A stretch of DNA of 64,000 nt from Aricia agestis (lineage: Eukaryota > Arthropoda > Insecta > Lepidoptera > Lycaenidae), in assembly GCF_905147365.1 (NCBI RefSeq), contig NC_056420.1, forward strand, positions 7,078,001 through 7,142,000. The letters run 5' to 3'. This document shows positions 1-8,733 of this stretch, in pieces. A program made the position numbers and the translations under genes. Below the pieces are notes generated by a model. The model did not search any database. It saw only the letters and a program-made list of their open reading frames with translations, and was not told where the DNA came from. Numbering within the stretch: position 1 is the stretch's first letter; every line of letters begins with the position of its first letter.

Positions 1-241
1 TGAAGAGAATACGCAGGGGTGGCCAGGGGTACACTCCCAACTCACACGCTATTACGTGTGATAACCACGGAGCTAATACAAAGGTGATAACAATCACCTA
101 GTTGCTATCGAAAAACACAAAACATCTCAACCGACCGCGCCAAAGAGTGTTGTGTTTTTAATGCATTGTATTTTGGTCTAATATAATATATTATGTGCTT
201 TGGTAATTGGATAGCTCGAGTAAAGGCTTATCGCATAATCT
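1..241. other. Unassigned sequence
   Basis: No gene, RNA or repeat is recognised here. The sequence is of ordinary composition and precedes a pentamer satellite. Confidence 0.4.
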
Positions 242-244
242 TTA

Positions 245-396
245 GAATAGAATAGAATGGACTGGTGTGGAATGGAATGGAATGGAATGGAATGGAATGG
301 AATGGAATGGAATGGAGTGGAGTGGAATAGAATGGAATGGAATGGAATGGAATGGAATGGAATGGAATGGAATGGAATGGAATGGAATGGAATGGA
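245..396. repeat. (GGAAT)n pentamer microsatellite
   Basis: About 30 nearly perfect tandem copies of the pentamer GGAAT are seen, with a few variants (GGAGT, AGAAT) near the left end. Both strands stay open in reading frame only because the 5-bp unit lacks stops, so the long open frames across it are not genes. It ends a few bases before a retroelement-like insertion. Confidence 0.95.
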
Positions 397-416
397 ACTC
401 AAGTTCAACATATTGT

Positions 417-786
417 GGCAGGCGGCGGTCTCTTTCTGCGAAACCGTCCTTTCGCAGAAAGAGGCCGCGGAGCGGATCAGAGAGGATGACCCATCCTCCG
501 TTCCGCTCCGCCGGCGTAGGACGGGAGTGCGGAGGCGTCGTTACGCGAACCTCCAAACTTCCGTCGAATCCGGGGCTCCGGGCAAGGATGGGAACCTGCC
601 CGGCTTGGCTAGTCCCGACGCCGCGCCGAGGGGAACGCTTCAGTTTGCCGAAGCGTTCTCTTACTTTGGTGGAAGTCCGGTCCCTTTTGAGGTAGACCGG
701 ACGTCGTGGAGGGAGTCCTGTGTTAGACAGATCCAGGACATCCCTCCGTATACGGCTAAAGGCAAACCGCAGGTGGTTAGTGGGTA
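417..786 (+). mobile_element. Retroelement-like insertion with 14-bp target duplication
   Basis: A 370-bp GC-rich block is bounded by a perfect 14-bp direct repeat, GTTCAACATATTGT, at 403-416 and 787-800. A duplication of that length is typical of non-LTR (LINE/SINE) insertion. The block contains several short hairpins, such as the TTTCTGCGAAA...TTTCGCAGAAA pair near 431-459, and ends in GGTTAGTGGGTA without a poly(A) tail. No reverse transcriptase motif is visible, so it is probably a 5'-truncated 3' end or a non-coding derivative. Family unassigned. Confidence 0.7.
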
Positions 787-864
787 GTTCAACATATTGT
801 ACAGACATAATTTAAAAGTACATTCAAAATAATATTTTGACGACCTCAGCTGTTGGTGGCAAAA

Positions 865-955
865 AATTCTACTTGAATAGAAGTCTTTGGTTGGTGGGCT
901 GTTGGTAGCTCAAGCCGGGGGTCGCGGGTTCGAATCCGACGACGGAACAAAAAAG
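865..955 (+). mobile_element. tRNA-derived SINE-like fragment
   Basis: A perfect pol III B box, GGTTCGAATCC, lies at 927-937, preceded by a degenerate A-box-like stretch (TGGTAGCTCAA, 904-914) and followed by an A-rich stretch. A cloverleaf with proper acceptor and T stems cannot be drawn, so this reads as the tRNA-like head of a SINE and not a working tRNA. Confidence 0.5.
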
Positions 956-1052
956 TTTTTATTCCAATGGCTCCTGATGGCAGCTCAGCTGGAAAAAACT
1001 TCTTTTCCTCCTTTAATTTTCTTTGTTTAATTCGACTAAGCCTCAACAAGCC

Positions 1053-1203
1053 TTAGGTTCTGTTTCTCCACTTCCTGATAAATTTGGGATATCCACAACT
1101 TATCTGACAGATGAAGTTGGAGTATCTGTTAGATAAGTTGTGGATAGCATATCCGAAAGTGATATCTTACTTACTTATCGGAAAGTGATGAAACAGACAT
1201 TAA
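1053..1203. mobile_element. Palindromic MITE, TTAGG-ended family, copy 1
   Basis: A foldback of about 150 bp. The left arm runs TTAGGTTCTGTTTCTCCACT and on through a block ending near GGATATCCACAACTTATCT; the right arm is its reverse complement, with GTGATGAAACAG near 1185-1196. The same ends and the same inner block (GGATAGSCTATCCAC) recur at 22961-23142 and 53709-53844. There is no coding capacity. Confidence 0.75.
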
Positions 1204-1594
1204 GAGTGCGATTTTTTGTCAACTGTCTAGGAATCAATTTCCTCGATATAAGTACTATGATGGTACCTCCAGTGCAAGCGGCCGGGCCTTACCTACCCAT
1301 TGCAAGGCTCCGGGCGGCACGTCTTTGCGAGGCCTTTGTCGTACCGAAAAGTACCATTGTGATGCTATTCGTTATGTTTGACGAGAAATGCTTTAAAAGT
1401 TATACCATGGACGAATTATACATTGTATAATTCGTTCATGGTTATACAAATTAAATAAAGTCATTTTTTTTTTATTTCTTTGACTCAAGGCCGCTGCAAG
1501 AGCGAGGCCCCGGGCGATTGCCCTGTTCGCCACCGCCTAGCGCCGCCACTGCGGACCTCCTCTAGTGTTAGTAGGACTTTTTAAAAACATAACT
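1204..1594. repeat. GC-rich unassigned block with a short hairpin
   Basis: The stretch near 1275-1345 and 1488-1560 is much richer in G+C than its surroundings and looks like an old insertion, but no family is recognised. A 22-bp inverted repeat with two mismatches sits at 1401-1446 (TATACCATGGACGAATTATA and its complement). Confidence 0.4.
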
Positions 1595-1861
1595 TATACA
1601 GTGTGTAACAAAAATAAGTGATAATACTTTAGGGTGTGTACGTGTTCCTTGTAGAGAGTTTACTGTGAAAGTAGCAGCGCTGAAAGACCAAAAATTTTTT
1701 TCATCTTTGTATGGGGAAACTCGTGACGCTCGGGCCCTTGCCTATACAAAAGCGAAAAAATGTTTTCGTCTTTCAGCGCTGCTACTTTCACAGTAAACTC
1801 TCTACAAGGAACACGTACACACTCTAAAGTATTATCACTTATTTTTTTACACCCTGTATAG
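1595..1861. mobile_element. Long-arm foldback MITE (TATACAG...CTGTATA ends)
   Basis: The two arms of roughly 110 bp are almost perfect inverted copies: the left arm starts TATACAGTGTGTAAC, the right arm ends ACACCCTGTATA, and both contain the block GTAGCAGCGCTGAAAGAC next to the ~60-bp loop. TIRs beginning TATACAGGGTGT suggest a Tc1/mariner-like or related cut-and-paste family; the flanking TA is consistent. Non-coding. Confidence 0.85.
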
Positions 1862-1999
1862 TCTGTCAAAAAACAGTAGACACTGACGGCTGAACTTCTA
1901 ATCGTAATCAGGGCCGTACCACGAAACCGTTTAGACCTTAGACTTTAGAGACTCAAACAATCGTACGAGAATGCCGCGTCAACATTTAGCTCGAATGGT

Positions 2000-2450
2000 G
2001 GTTTTTAGGGTTCCGTACCCAAAGGGTAAAAACGGGACCCTATTACTAAGACTTCGTTGTCTGTCCGTCTGTCTGTCTGTCTGTCTCCAGGCTGTAACTC
2101 AAGAACGGTAATAGCTAGAGAGTTGAAATTTTCATTGATTATGTATATCTGTTGCCGCTATAACAACAAATAGGTACTAAAAACAAAATTAAATTAAATT
2201 TAAGGGGGGCTCCCATACAACAAACGGGATTTGCTCTATATCAATAATGGCAACAGGTAGGTACTTGAATTTTTCTTAAAGTACTTAGTTGTATGTGTAC
2301 TATAATATTTAGTAATAATATTAAAATAAAATAAAAAATTAAGGGGGCTCCCATACAAAAAACACAATTTTGGCCTAATTTTGCTCTATAATGGTACGAA
2401 ACCCTTCGTGCGCGAGTCTGACTCGCACTTGGCGGATTATTTCGCCTCGT
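2000..2450 (+). repeat. Lepidopteran (GTCT)n interspersed repeat, copy 1
   Basis: It starts TTAGGGTTCCGTACCCAAAG, carries a (GTCT)n tract near 2058-2085, and then the phrases GTTGCCGCTATAACAACAAA and GGCTCCCATACAA, and ends near CGAGTCTGACTCGCACTTGG. The same phrases recur at about 13640-13960, 20390-21010 and 31290-31830. I recognise this as an abundant lepidopteran interspersed repeat but do not assign it to a superfamily. No intact ORF. Confidence 0.75.
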
Positions 2451-2454
2451 CTTT

Positions 2455-2871
2455 TCACTGTCAACGTTTATAGGTACACTTCAATTAATAATATTACATT
2501 CTGGCACATTTTTTATTTGGTTTAATAAAGTTTTACAATTTGTACCTACTTAGCTAATTTAAATTTGTGTTCGTCGTCTACTCTATTTTGACAAGTTATA
2601 GGTGCCTATATATTGTGAAACTCAAAAGGACTTTTTGGCAAGTAATTTCTATGTTTACGTAATATATCCGCCGGGTGATGCAGTGGGTGGCAACTGGTAG
2701 TTACTAGTTAGGCAACGTAAATGAGGATTGACATGACGTTTTTTCAATACTTTAGCATAGATATTGTAAAGGTAGCTTTTTAGGTAAGCTAGCGCCTGGC
2801 GACACAGGAGATACATCATGACAATGGTGGGAATGTGCGGTGGGTCCACGGAGCTCAGTGGGTGGGTCAAA
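2455..2871. other. Unassigned AT-rich sequence
   Basis: No gene or clear repeat is recognised between the (GTCT)n repeat and the following foldback element. Confidence 0.4.
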
Positions 2872-3480
2872 GCCCGATTAAAATCTGCATGCTGGCAGGC
2901 CGTGGGCGGTGGGTGTAGGTGGGGTGGGCAAAAATGGAAAAAAAATGTAGGTTCAGCGACTTTAATTTGTTTTCCAAACAGTTGCTCTGTACTTCGTAGT
3001 TCCTATGCACCCAATAAAAAATTTAAATCGATGGGGTGGTGGGAAGGGGTTGCCAGCGTTAATTAAAGGTAGGAAAATTATTATTATTTTCATGTGTGTT
3101 CAGCTGTATTGGATTATTTTCTGACGCGAGATTAGTTAGTATGTAATTCCAAAAAAAAATAACCAAAAAAGCCAACACAGCTGAGCCTACATGAAAATAA
3201 TAATAATTTACTTACTTGACGCTGGCAACCCTTTCCCACCACCTGATCGATTTAAAAAATGTATTCGGTGCACAGGAAATACAGAGCAACCGTTTGGAAA
3301 AAAAATTAAAGTCGCTGAACCTACATTTTTTCCTTTCTTTTCCCCGCCCCACCACACCCACACCCACGGCCTGTCAACACGTAGATTATCCGAAGGGGTT
3401 GTTCAGGGAAGTAGCTAACGGAGTTCTAATACAGCTGAAGCCACATGACCGATTTGGTCGTCAGCTGTCCGTCGAGTACA
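2872..3480. mobile_element. Large foldback element sharing cassettes with 62992-63509
   Basis: A left arm at about 2888-3111 and a right arm at about 3171-3388 are diverged inverted copies; both carry the CCCCACC-rich tract and GGCAACCCYTTCCCACCACC. The right arm extends through TTGTTCAGGGAAGTAGCTAA to GATTTGGTCGTCAGCTG. That same right end occurs in the element near the window's right edge, so the two are members of one family. No coding capacity. Confidence 0.75.
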
Positions 3481-3485
3481 CTTTT

Positions 3486-3540
3486 GAAGTCGGTTTTATC
3501 TTTTTTAAACCGACTTTCAAAAAGGAGGAGGTACTATAAT
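3486..3540 (+). repeat. AAACCGACTT hairpin terminus
   Basis: GAAGTCGGTTT and AAACCGACTTTC form a short hairpin followed by AAAAAGGAGGAGGT. An inverted match (CCTCCTTTTTTTGAAGTCGGTT) lies at about 4747-4769. The pair could be the two ends of a ~1.25-kb non-autonomous element, or two independent copies of one terminus. Confidence 0.5.
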
Positions 3541-4237
3541 AATATGTTAGGCTTTTTTGTAGGTTCAACGATTACTTTGCCGCGCGCCGTTTGTGAAGCG
3601 ATTTTCAAAATTTTTTTGTTTTTAAAATAAGTACTATTATTAACAAAAGTTGTAGGTAAGTACTAATATTATGTAAGTATTTTGTGACAATAGCAAACGC
3701 AGAATAAATTGAGAATTAAGATTGCCTCTCAAAAACTACTACCTACTTAAATCGATTTTGATAAAACTTGTAGTGTTACCTAAGTTGAACAATACCTAGT
3801 ACAACAAAAAATAATTACTTAAATCGGACTTGTATTTCCGGAGATATGCGAACACAAACATAAAAACAAACATACATAGACATACATACACTTTTGAAAT
3901 TTGGCACATTTGTTCAGACGCTGATAAGTGATCAAAGCGCACGGAGTGCGCGGCCAAGTTCCAGCAGTCCCGCGCATGCCGTGCACTATTTACACGAACC
4001 GTTTCGACGCACTTTTGACCCCTCTATAGCTCAGTGCCTATTGCGAGTGCAAAGATAAAATTATACCTACGTAACTATGTGCTAGTACTTAAGCAGTATA
4101 CCAAATTTAATAGATATAGCTTCGGTAGATACCACTTCCAATTTTCCTAACGTAATGAAATTTGACACGAGGTCGTGTGTTTATGTAGATTAATAAAAAA
4201 ATTAAAATAGGTATAATTTCTTGAAAAAAGTATTGAA
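3541..4237. other. Unassigned sequence
   Basis: No gene is visible. A low-complexity stretch of ACATACATA-type repeats lies near 3855-3892. Otherwise nothing is recognised. Confidence 0.4.
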
Positions 4238-4652
4238 ATCCCACCAAAAACATACCTGTTAAAATGGGGCCAAGTTCCTATCGGCAAATTTTTGATCTAA
4301 AAAAAAGAGTTGAAATCCAATCCAATGCCAAGTTTAGATGCACTTCATCGATCGTTAACCATTTTCATCAACAGCCTGATCCATAATACTTCTAAATTTG
4401 AACTTGGCAGATTTTCGTGCTATACGTAACTCTTGATTAATTCATAATTGTATAATTAGATAATAATATAATTAAATTGACCTGCCACGTTCAAATTAGA
4501 AGTATTATGGATCAGGCTGTTGATGAAAATGGTTAACGATCGATGAAGTGCATCTAAACTTGGCATTGGATTGGATTTCAACTCTTTTTTTAGATCAAAA
4601 ATTTGCCGATAGGAACTTGGCCCCATTTTAACAGGTATGTTTTTGGTGGGAT
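4238..4652. mobile_element. Near-perfect long palindrome (ATCCCACCAAAAACAT ends)
   Basis: The left arm 4238-4409 and the right arm about 4481-4652 are inverted copies over ~170 bp with very few mismatches, separated by a ~70-bp AT-rich spacer. Ends read ATCCCACCAAAAACATACC. Part of the end motif recurs at about 20149 (CCCACCAAAAACATTTTC). Such close identity between arms suggests a recent insertion or ongoing arm-to-arm correction. Non-coding. Confidence 0.85.
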
Positions 4653-4772
4653 AGGTAATTAGGTATAGACTATAGACTAACATTATAAGTACAAGAAAAC
4701 TGGGCGGTTCTGGAAATATTACATACATACGGGTCCAATTGATAACCTCCTTTTTTTGAAGTCGGTTAATAA

Positions 4773-5022
4773 CAGCGTGAAACAGCGCTTGCGCTGTGTT
4801 TCGCCGAGTGAGTGAGTTTACCGGAGGCCCAATCCCCTACCCTATTCCCTTCCCTGTCCTCCCCTATTCCCTTCCCTTCCCTCCTCTATTACCCTATTCC
4901 CGCTTAAAAGGCCGGCAACGCACTTGCAGCTCTTCTGATAGTGCGAGTCCATGGGCGACGGATGTTGCTTTCCATCAGGTGACCCGTTTGCTCGTTTGCC
5001 CCCTTATTTCATAAAAAAAAAA
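4773..5022 (+). mobile_element. SINE/LINE 3' end with A-rich tail
   Basis: This contains the phrases AAAGGCCGGCAACGCACTTG, GTGCGAGTCCATGGGCGACG and CATCAGGTGACCCGTTTGC, then GCCCCCTTATTTCATAAAAAAA. I recognise that 3' sequence as very common in lepidopteran genomes, where it ends a retroposed element in oligo(A). The preceding (CCCTATTCCCTTCC)-type tract is part of the repeat. No ORF of a retroelement is present. Confidence 0.65.
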
Positions 5023-5024
5023 TT

Positions 5025-5335
5025 CTTAATTTGAAGGTTCTATGTCTGCTAGAAGTTAGACTTTTGGTGATCGGTCAGTTAGTCAGTCAGTGACAAAATT
5101 ATGAAACTTTAACAAGTTACAGTTCTTAAACTACTGGTGCAAATTGAATAAAATTTTAAATATACCGTGTTTATACAATGCTTGCTTAGCAACTGAAAAT
5201 TCAGGCTTGTTGGTTTATCCACAATGAAGTTATAGGGGGTCAAAAAGAGCCTGAATTGGTTCGAGAAAAGAATAGTACGGCCGTGCCGCTTTTTTGCTCG
5301 ACTTGGAGGGGACACTGCCGTGCCCCCAGATTCAA
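5025..5335 (+). repeat. Interspersed repeat ending GTGCCCCCAGAT, copy 1
   Basis: A block running from GATCGGTCAGTTAGTCAGTCAGTGAC to GGGGACACTGCCGTGCCCCCAGAT. A second copy at about 21130-21390 shares the order GATCGGTGAGTCAGTGACC, CGAGAAAAG, GTGCCCCCAGATGAAT. Family not named. Confidence 0.6.
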
Positions 5336-5649
5336 GCTTTAGGTTGCCTAAATGGGTCTAAAAGTACATTTTCTTCATTCCCACCTCGACTACTTTCCAG
5401 AAAATTTAGGAGATGTAAGTGAATAGCAAGGTGAATGATGTCACCAAGATATGAGATAGGTATACCTAAAGTAAATGGAAAAAAGATATAAGGGAAGCTG
5501 ATGGAGCGTCTCAACTCTCAATGATGGCAGACTACTAATGACTGATGGACACTTCAGAGTCCAGATGCTTTCTAGTTCCTACACACGAAAATGTACCAAA
5601 AGGAGTCTCATTGGGTAAAAAAATGTGTTTAGTGGTTACTAATGAGTAA
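5336..5649. other. Unassigned sequence
   Basis: No gene or repeat recognised. Confidence 0.35.
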
Positions 5650-5654
5650 TGAAT

Positions 5655-5852
5655 GAATGCGAAAGTTTGTTTGTCTGTCTGTCTGTCTGTTACCTCTTCA
5701 CGCCCAAACCGCTGAACCGATTTTGCTGAAATTTGGTATGATGATACTTTGAGTCCCGGGAAAGGAAAGTAGGTACTTTTTGTCCCGGAAAAAACTACGG
5801 TTCCCGCGCAATAAACGAATTTTGGAGCAATGGAGTTGCGTCCGTCGTCTAG
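5655..5852 (+). mobile_element. Helitron-like fragment, family F copy
   Basis: The 3' end reads GAGTTGCGTCCGTCGTCTAG followed by T, the CTAG|T end of a Helitron. The body contains AACCGATTTTGCTGAAATTTGG, a CCCGGGAAAGGA block and GGTTCCCGCGCAATAAACGA. Related copies are at 23490-23598 (plus), 36930-37008 (minus, fragment) and 59373-59564 (minus, both ends). The 5' end is not seen here. Confidence 0.6.
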
Positions 5853-5889
5853 TTTTAGATAAAAAATAAGTTTTGTTACTCTATTATAA

Positions 5890-6060
5890 CTAGCTATTTG
5901 ACCGAGCTTTGCTCGGTATTCAATAAAACACGAATAAAATGACATTTTCTAAAAAAGATTCCTAGCTAGATCGATTTATCGCCCCCAAAACCCCCTATAT
6001 ACTAAATTTCATGAAAATTGTTGGAGCCGCTTCAAGAATTGCTCGTTTAAAAATATAAGA
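5890..6060 (-). mobile_element. Short Helitron, family D copy 1
   Basis: Read on the minus strand it starts TCTTATATTTTTAAACGAGC and ends with a hairpin (ACCGAGCAAAGCTCGGT), CAAATAGCTAG and then T. The flanking bases are A and T, as expected for Helitron insertion between A and T. 171 bp, non-autonomous. Other family D copies: 32227-32425, 34473-34676, 62577-62744. Confidence 0.8.
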
Positions 6061-6106
6061 TTTATAAATAAATAAATAAGAAATAGTCTTTTTATAGTCA
6101 AAATAG

Positions 6107-6112
6107 TTTATT
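6107..6112 (-). terminator. Probable poly(A) signal of TyrRS
   Basis: AATAAA on the minus strand, about 410 bases beyond the TyrRS stop codon. I saw no canonical signal closer to the stop, but the actual cleavage site cannot be read from the sequence. Confidence 0.45.
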
Positions 6113-6247
6113 TTAAATGATAACTTGTTTAACATAGATAGACCTACATTGTCAGAAAACGTGACGTTCTATGACAAAATAAGGGTAATTTTCGGATCCA
6201 AAAATAAAAAATAAGCAAAAAATAACAAAAGCTCTCCTGTAACAAAA

Positions 6248-6462
6248 GCTCTGGTTTCCTCCTAAAGCGGCGCCGTCATACAGCGGCCGCAATACAGCGG
6301 TGAATGACGTACTAGAACATGATTGTCCACTAGAACGGTAATTGACAACACTCTCTAGGAAACCGCGCCATAGCGCCCACATAGACAACGTTCTAGTGAC
6401 GTCGTTCACCGCTGCATCACGGCCGCCACACGACGGCACCGCTCTTGGAGAAAACCAGAGCG
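6248..6462. mobile_element. Foldback MITE in the probable TyrRS 3' UTR
   Basis: The left arm GCTCTGGTTTCCTCC...CAGCGGTGAATGACG (6248-6320) and the right arm (about 6389-6462) are inverted copies at roughly 80% identity over ~73 bp. It is GC-rich against AT-rich surroundings. It lies between the TyrRS stop (6521) and the probable poly(A) signal (6107-6112), so a transcript would fold into a long hairpin here. Confidence 0.8.
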
Positions 6463-6520
6463 CACGTAAGAAAAAATCACGTATGAATAATCAAATACAC
6501 AAATAATTTACAGTATTTGT

Positions 6521-8092
6521 CTATTTGATGGGTGCATTCTTCATAGATTTAGTTGTAACTGGATTTCCATTGACTTTGCTGATCAACCTGTTCCCTTGCC
6601 ATGCTGCAAGTAAATTGTCATTGGTCTTCAAGTCCACTTGTAATTTTTCCCATACTTTCTTCTTGGGATTTAATACATCATCTGGCTCCCCAGTTTCGTA
6701 ACCTTCAATTACTACTCTATCTCCAGGCTTGCTTCCCTCAGGAGCTAGCAACGGTTCCACTTGTTTGGGCTCATCTATTGATGCACACAACACCATTCCT
6801 TTAGACTCCACACCTCTCATTTTCGCAGGTTTGAGGTTACATAAAACAACTACGTCTCTATCCTGCATTTCTTCTATGGGTACAAAGTTGACGAGCCCTG
6901 ACACGACTGTCCTCGGCTCTCCTTCACCTAAGTCAATCTTTTCTACATACAATGCATCTGCATCTGGATGCCTGGAAACTTCAACAATGCGTCCAACCCT
7001 GATGTCTAGTTTACTCGGTGTGATTTCATCTGTAGCAGCAGCTTTACCTTTTGTTTTTACTGGAGGTGGGTAAGCTTTCTTCGTCAACTCCTTCAACTTG
7101 GGGTCCTTAAATATTTCGTGAATAGGCGCTAAAAGCCTGTTGATGGCCTGCTCTACTGATGCCTTCAAGTCACCTGGATGAATATCCTCCTTGGCAAATG
7201 CGGCTTCTAAATCTTCAAAGCTTGAATATTCAACATTACCACCATGTTCTGGAGCTCTACAGATCTTAAAAGTCTCATCTGACTTCATGAGAGGAAAAAT
7301 TACATGTTTGGTGAAAGATAGCACACCATTTTCGGTGATATTACCAGGCTCACAGAAAGCTTTCTTGAGCTTCTTCTTTACATTATCTGGATTGTCTTGG
7401 AGGTCAATTTTGCTATCTTCCTCAGATGCTGACATTTTACCTCCAGTTAATCCGGGTACCATGGGGTTCATTAAATGTACTCTTTTGGCATAGCCAAGTT
7501 GAGGCAGGTATTTTTCAGCCAGAGTGAAGATCTTTCTTTGATCGACACCTCCAAATTGGGCATCAACTTTGAGGTACTCCTCATCCAAAGCCTGCAAGCC
7601 AGGATACAGCAAACCACTAAGCAATGGATGCTCTACTTGCTTCACTACCTCTGCACCGGCTTTTTTAGCGTCATGGTCTGTGATAACTGATGACATACGG
7701 TACACATCTAAAGTGTACTCTTTACTCAATTGGTATTCCGTTCCTCTCACAAACTTTAGCTTCTCTAGAGGGACTCCCAGTGACGTCAACATAGCTTTAA
7801 TGGCAGCTTCATAATATTGAGTTCTGAGTGCCAGTAAATCCCAAGGTGCTTTCATATTGTCCAAATAGGCATGCAAATCCGCAAAAAGAATAGTTACCTC
7901 ACATCCTGCCTTCAAAAAATCAGCAATTTTAGACATAGGAACGAAATACGCAACATGAGGACGACCGGTTGTGGCCGTACCCCAATATATTTTAAGATCT
8001 CTCTGTTTCAAAATTTCTGTAAGTGTTTCATCGCCCAAAACTTCTTGCAAGTTTCTTGTAATTAGATGCTTCTTTTCCTCCCAGGTGGCCAT
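6521..8092 (-). CDS. TyrRS: Cytosolic tyrosyl-tRNA synthetase
   Basis: Charges tRNA-Tyr with tyrosine in the cytoplasm (class Ic aminoacyl-tRNA synthetase, acting as a dimer). The 523 residues match the length of animal cytosolic enzymes. The Rossmann-fold catalytic domain fills residues 1-340, with the HIGH-like signature PHVA at 45-48 and the KMSKS loop KMSAS at 219-223. A lysine- and alanine-rich linker (345-358) leads to the EMAPII-like tRNA-binding domain (359-523; PSKLDIRVGRIVEVSRHPDA onward) that animal TyrRS carries and bacterial TyrRS lacks. The start is fixed by alignment of the N-terminus to the family and by its context, ACAATGG. The coding part has no intron, but the minus strand shows TTTTTAATTACAG|CTTCCACA just before the ATG, so a 5' UTR intron is likely. 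Neighbour ELL is divergent and functionally unrelated. The human cytokine motif ELR corresponds here to ALR (88-90). Confidence 0.97.
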   Translation of the reverse strand: MATWEEKKHLITRNLQEVLGDETLTEILKQRDLKIYWGTATTGRPHVAYFVPMSKIADFLKAGCEVTILFADLHAYLDNMKAPWDLLALRTQYYEAAIKAMLTSLGVPLEKLKFVRGTEYQLSKEYTLDVYRMSSVITDHDAKKAGAEVVKQVEHPLLSGLLYPGLQALDEEYLKVDAQFGGVDQRKIFTLAEKYLPQLGYAKRVHLMNPMVPGLTGGKMSASEEDSKIDLQDNPDNVKKKLKKAFCEPGNITENGVLSFTKHVIFPLMKSDETFKICRAPEHGGNVEYSSFEDLEAAFAKEDIHPGDLKASVEQAINRLLAPIHEIFKDPKLKELTKKAYPPPVKTKGKAAATDEITPSKLDIRVGRIVEVSRHPDADALYVEKIDLGEGEPRTVVSGLVNFVPIEEMQDRDVVVLCNLKPAKMRGVESKGMVLCASIDEPKQVEPLLAPEGSKPGDRVVIEGYETGEPDDVLNPKKKVWEKLQVDLKTNDNLLAAWQGNRLISKVNGNPVTTKSMKNAPIK

Positions 8093-8700
8093 TGTGGAAG
8101 CTGTAATTAAAAAGCATGTATTGTAAGCCTCGAAACTTTATTTTATTATAAATGTAAAAAATTAAAGAGGTAATAATTTAGATAATTTTGATATGTTATC
8201 TACTGCCGTTTGGGGTAGAAACTCTAGGCGCATGGGGGCCGTGAGCATATAAGCTTTTTAAACAGATATCTAAGAAGCTTATTGAAGCCACCCGAGACCC
8301 CAGAGCCGGGAGCTACCTGGCACAGCCGATAGCAATTGCAATCCAGCAGGGCAATGTTGTCAGCTTGCTAGGCACTCTGCCTAATGGGGACGACAGGGGG
8401 AAGTTTTTCATTTTATAGTTTTATACTTTAAGTATGTATAATATATTTTATATTGTATTTTATAGTGTTTAGATTGATAACTGTTACTTATCACTGTTTT
8501 TTTATTTATCAGCCTTGAAAAAACATTATTTCGTTCTGTATTAACGTTAGCTTAGCTTATAACATTAAAATTGTCTTAATTCATAGATATAAAGGCTTTC
8601 CAAAAATTAAAATAATAAAATTCTAACTAACCTCACAAATCACAATCTCTTAAATTTTGACAGTTCTTGCCAACACTCAGCAGTGTGAACTTACATCTTC
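8093..8700 (-). other. TyrRS 5' UTR, intron and probable first exon
   Basis: On the minus strand a good acceptor (polypyrimidine then ACAG) ends at 8101, leaving 8 bases of UTR (8093-8100) before the ATG. A matching donor, GTGAG|GTTAGT, would put the end of the non-coding first exon at 8632 and make the intron 8101-8631. The transcription start would lie around 8700, but no TATA or initiator can be pinned. The intron contains a retroelement relic (8245-8418). A second donor-like GAT|GTAAGT lies slightly further upstream, near 8693. Confidence 0.55.
8245..8418 (+). pseudogene. C-terminal relic of a retroelement-like protein
   Basis: An open stretch of 57 codons with no start ends at TAG (8416-8418). 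It reads KLIEATRDPRAGSYLAQPIA, then continues with a glutamine/glycine/asparagine stretch and LLGTLP. Its 'EATxDPRAGSYLAQ' phrase resembles a C-terminal tail I associate with repeated lepidopteran ORFs, probably of non-LTR elements. An in-frame stop lies at 8242-8244. It is opposite in strand to TyrRS and inside its 5' intron. Confidence 0.4.
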
Positions 8701-8733
8701 TTCTTCGCTCGACAGACGACAAGGTTCATTGGA

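Noticed and set aside
242..808. Long open frames on both strands across the GGAAT array (up to 188 codons)
   Set aside because: They arise because the pentamer has no stop codons and run into a GC-rich retroelement insertion. Translations are WNGME/SIPFH repeats with no protein family.
865..955. Functional tRNA gene
   Set aside because: A B box is present but no consistent acceptor or anticodon stem can be drawn. It fits a SINE head better.
2000..2450. CRISPR-like or satellite array from the GTCTGTCT tract
   Set aside because: It is a short (GTCT)n tract inside a dispersed repeat with several diverged copies; there are no spacers.
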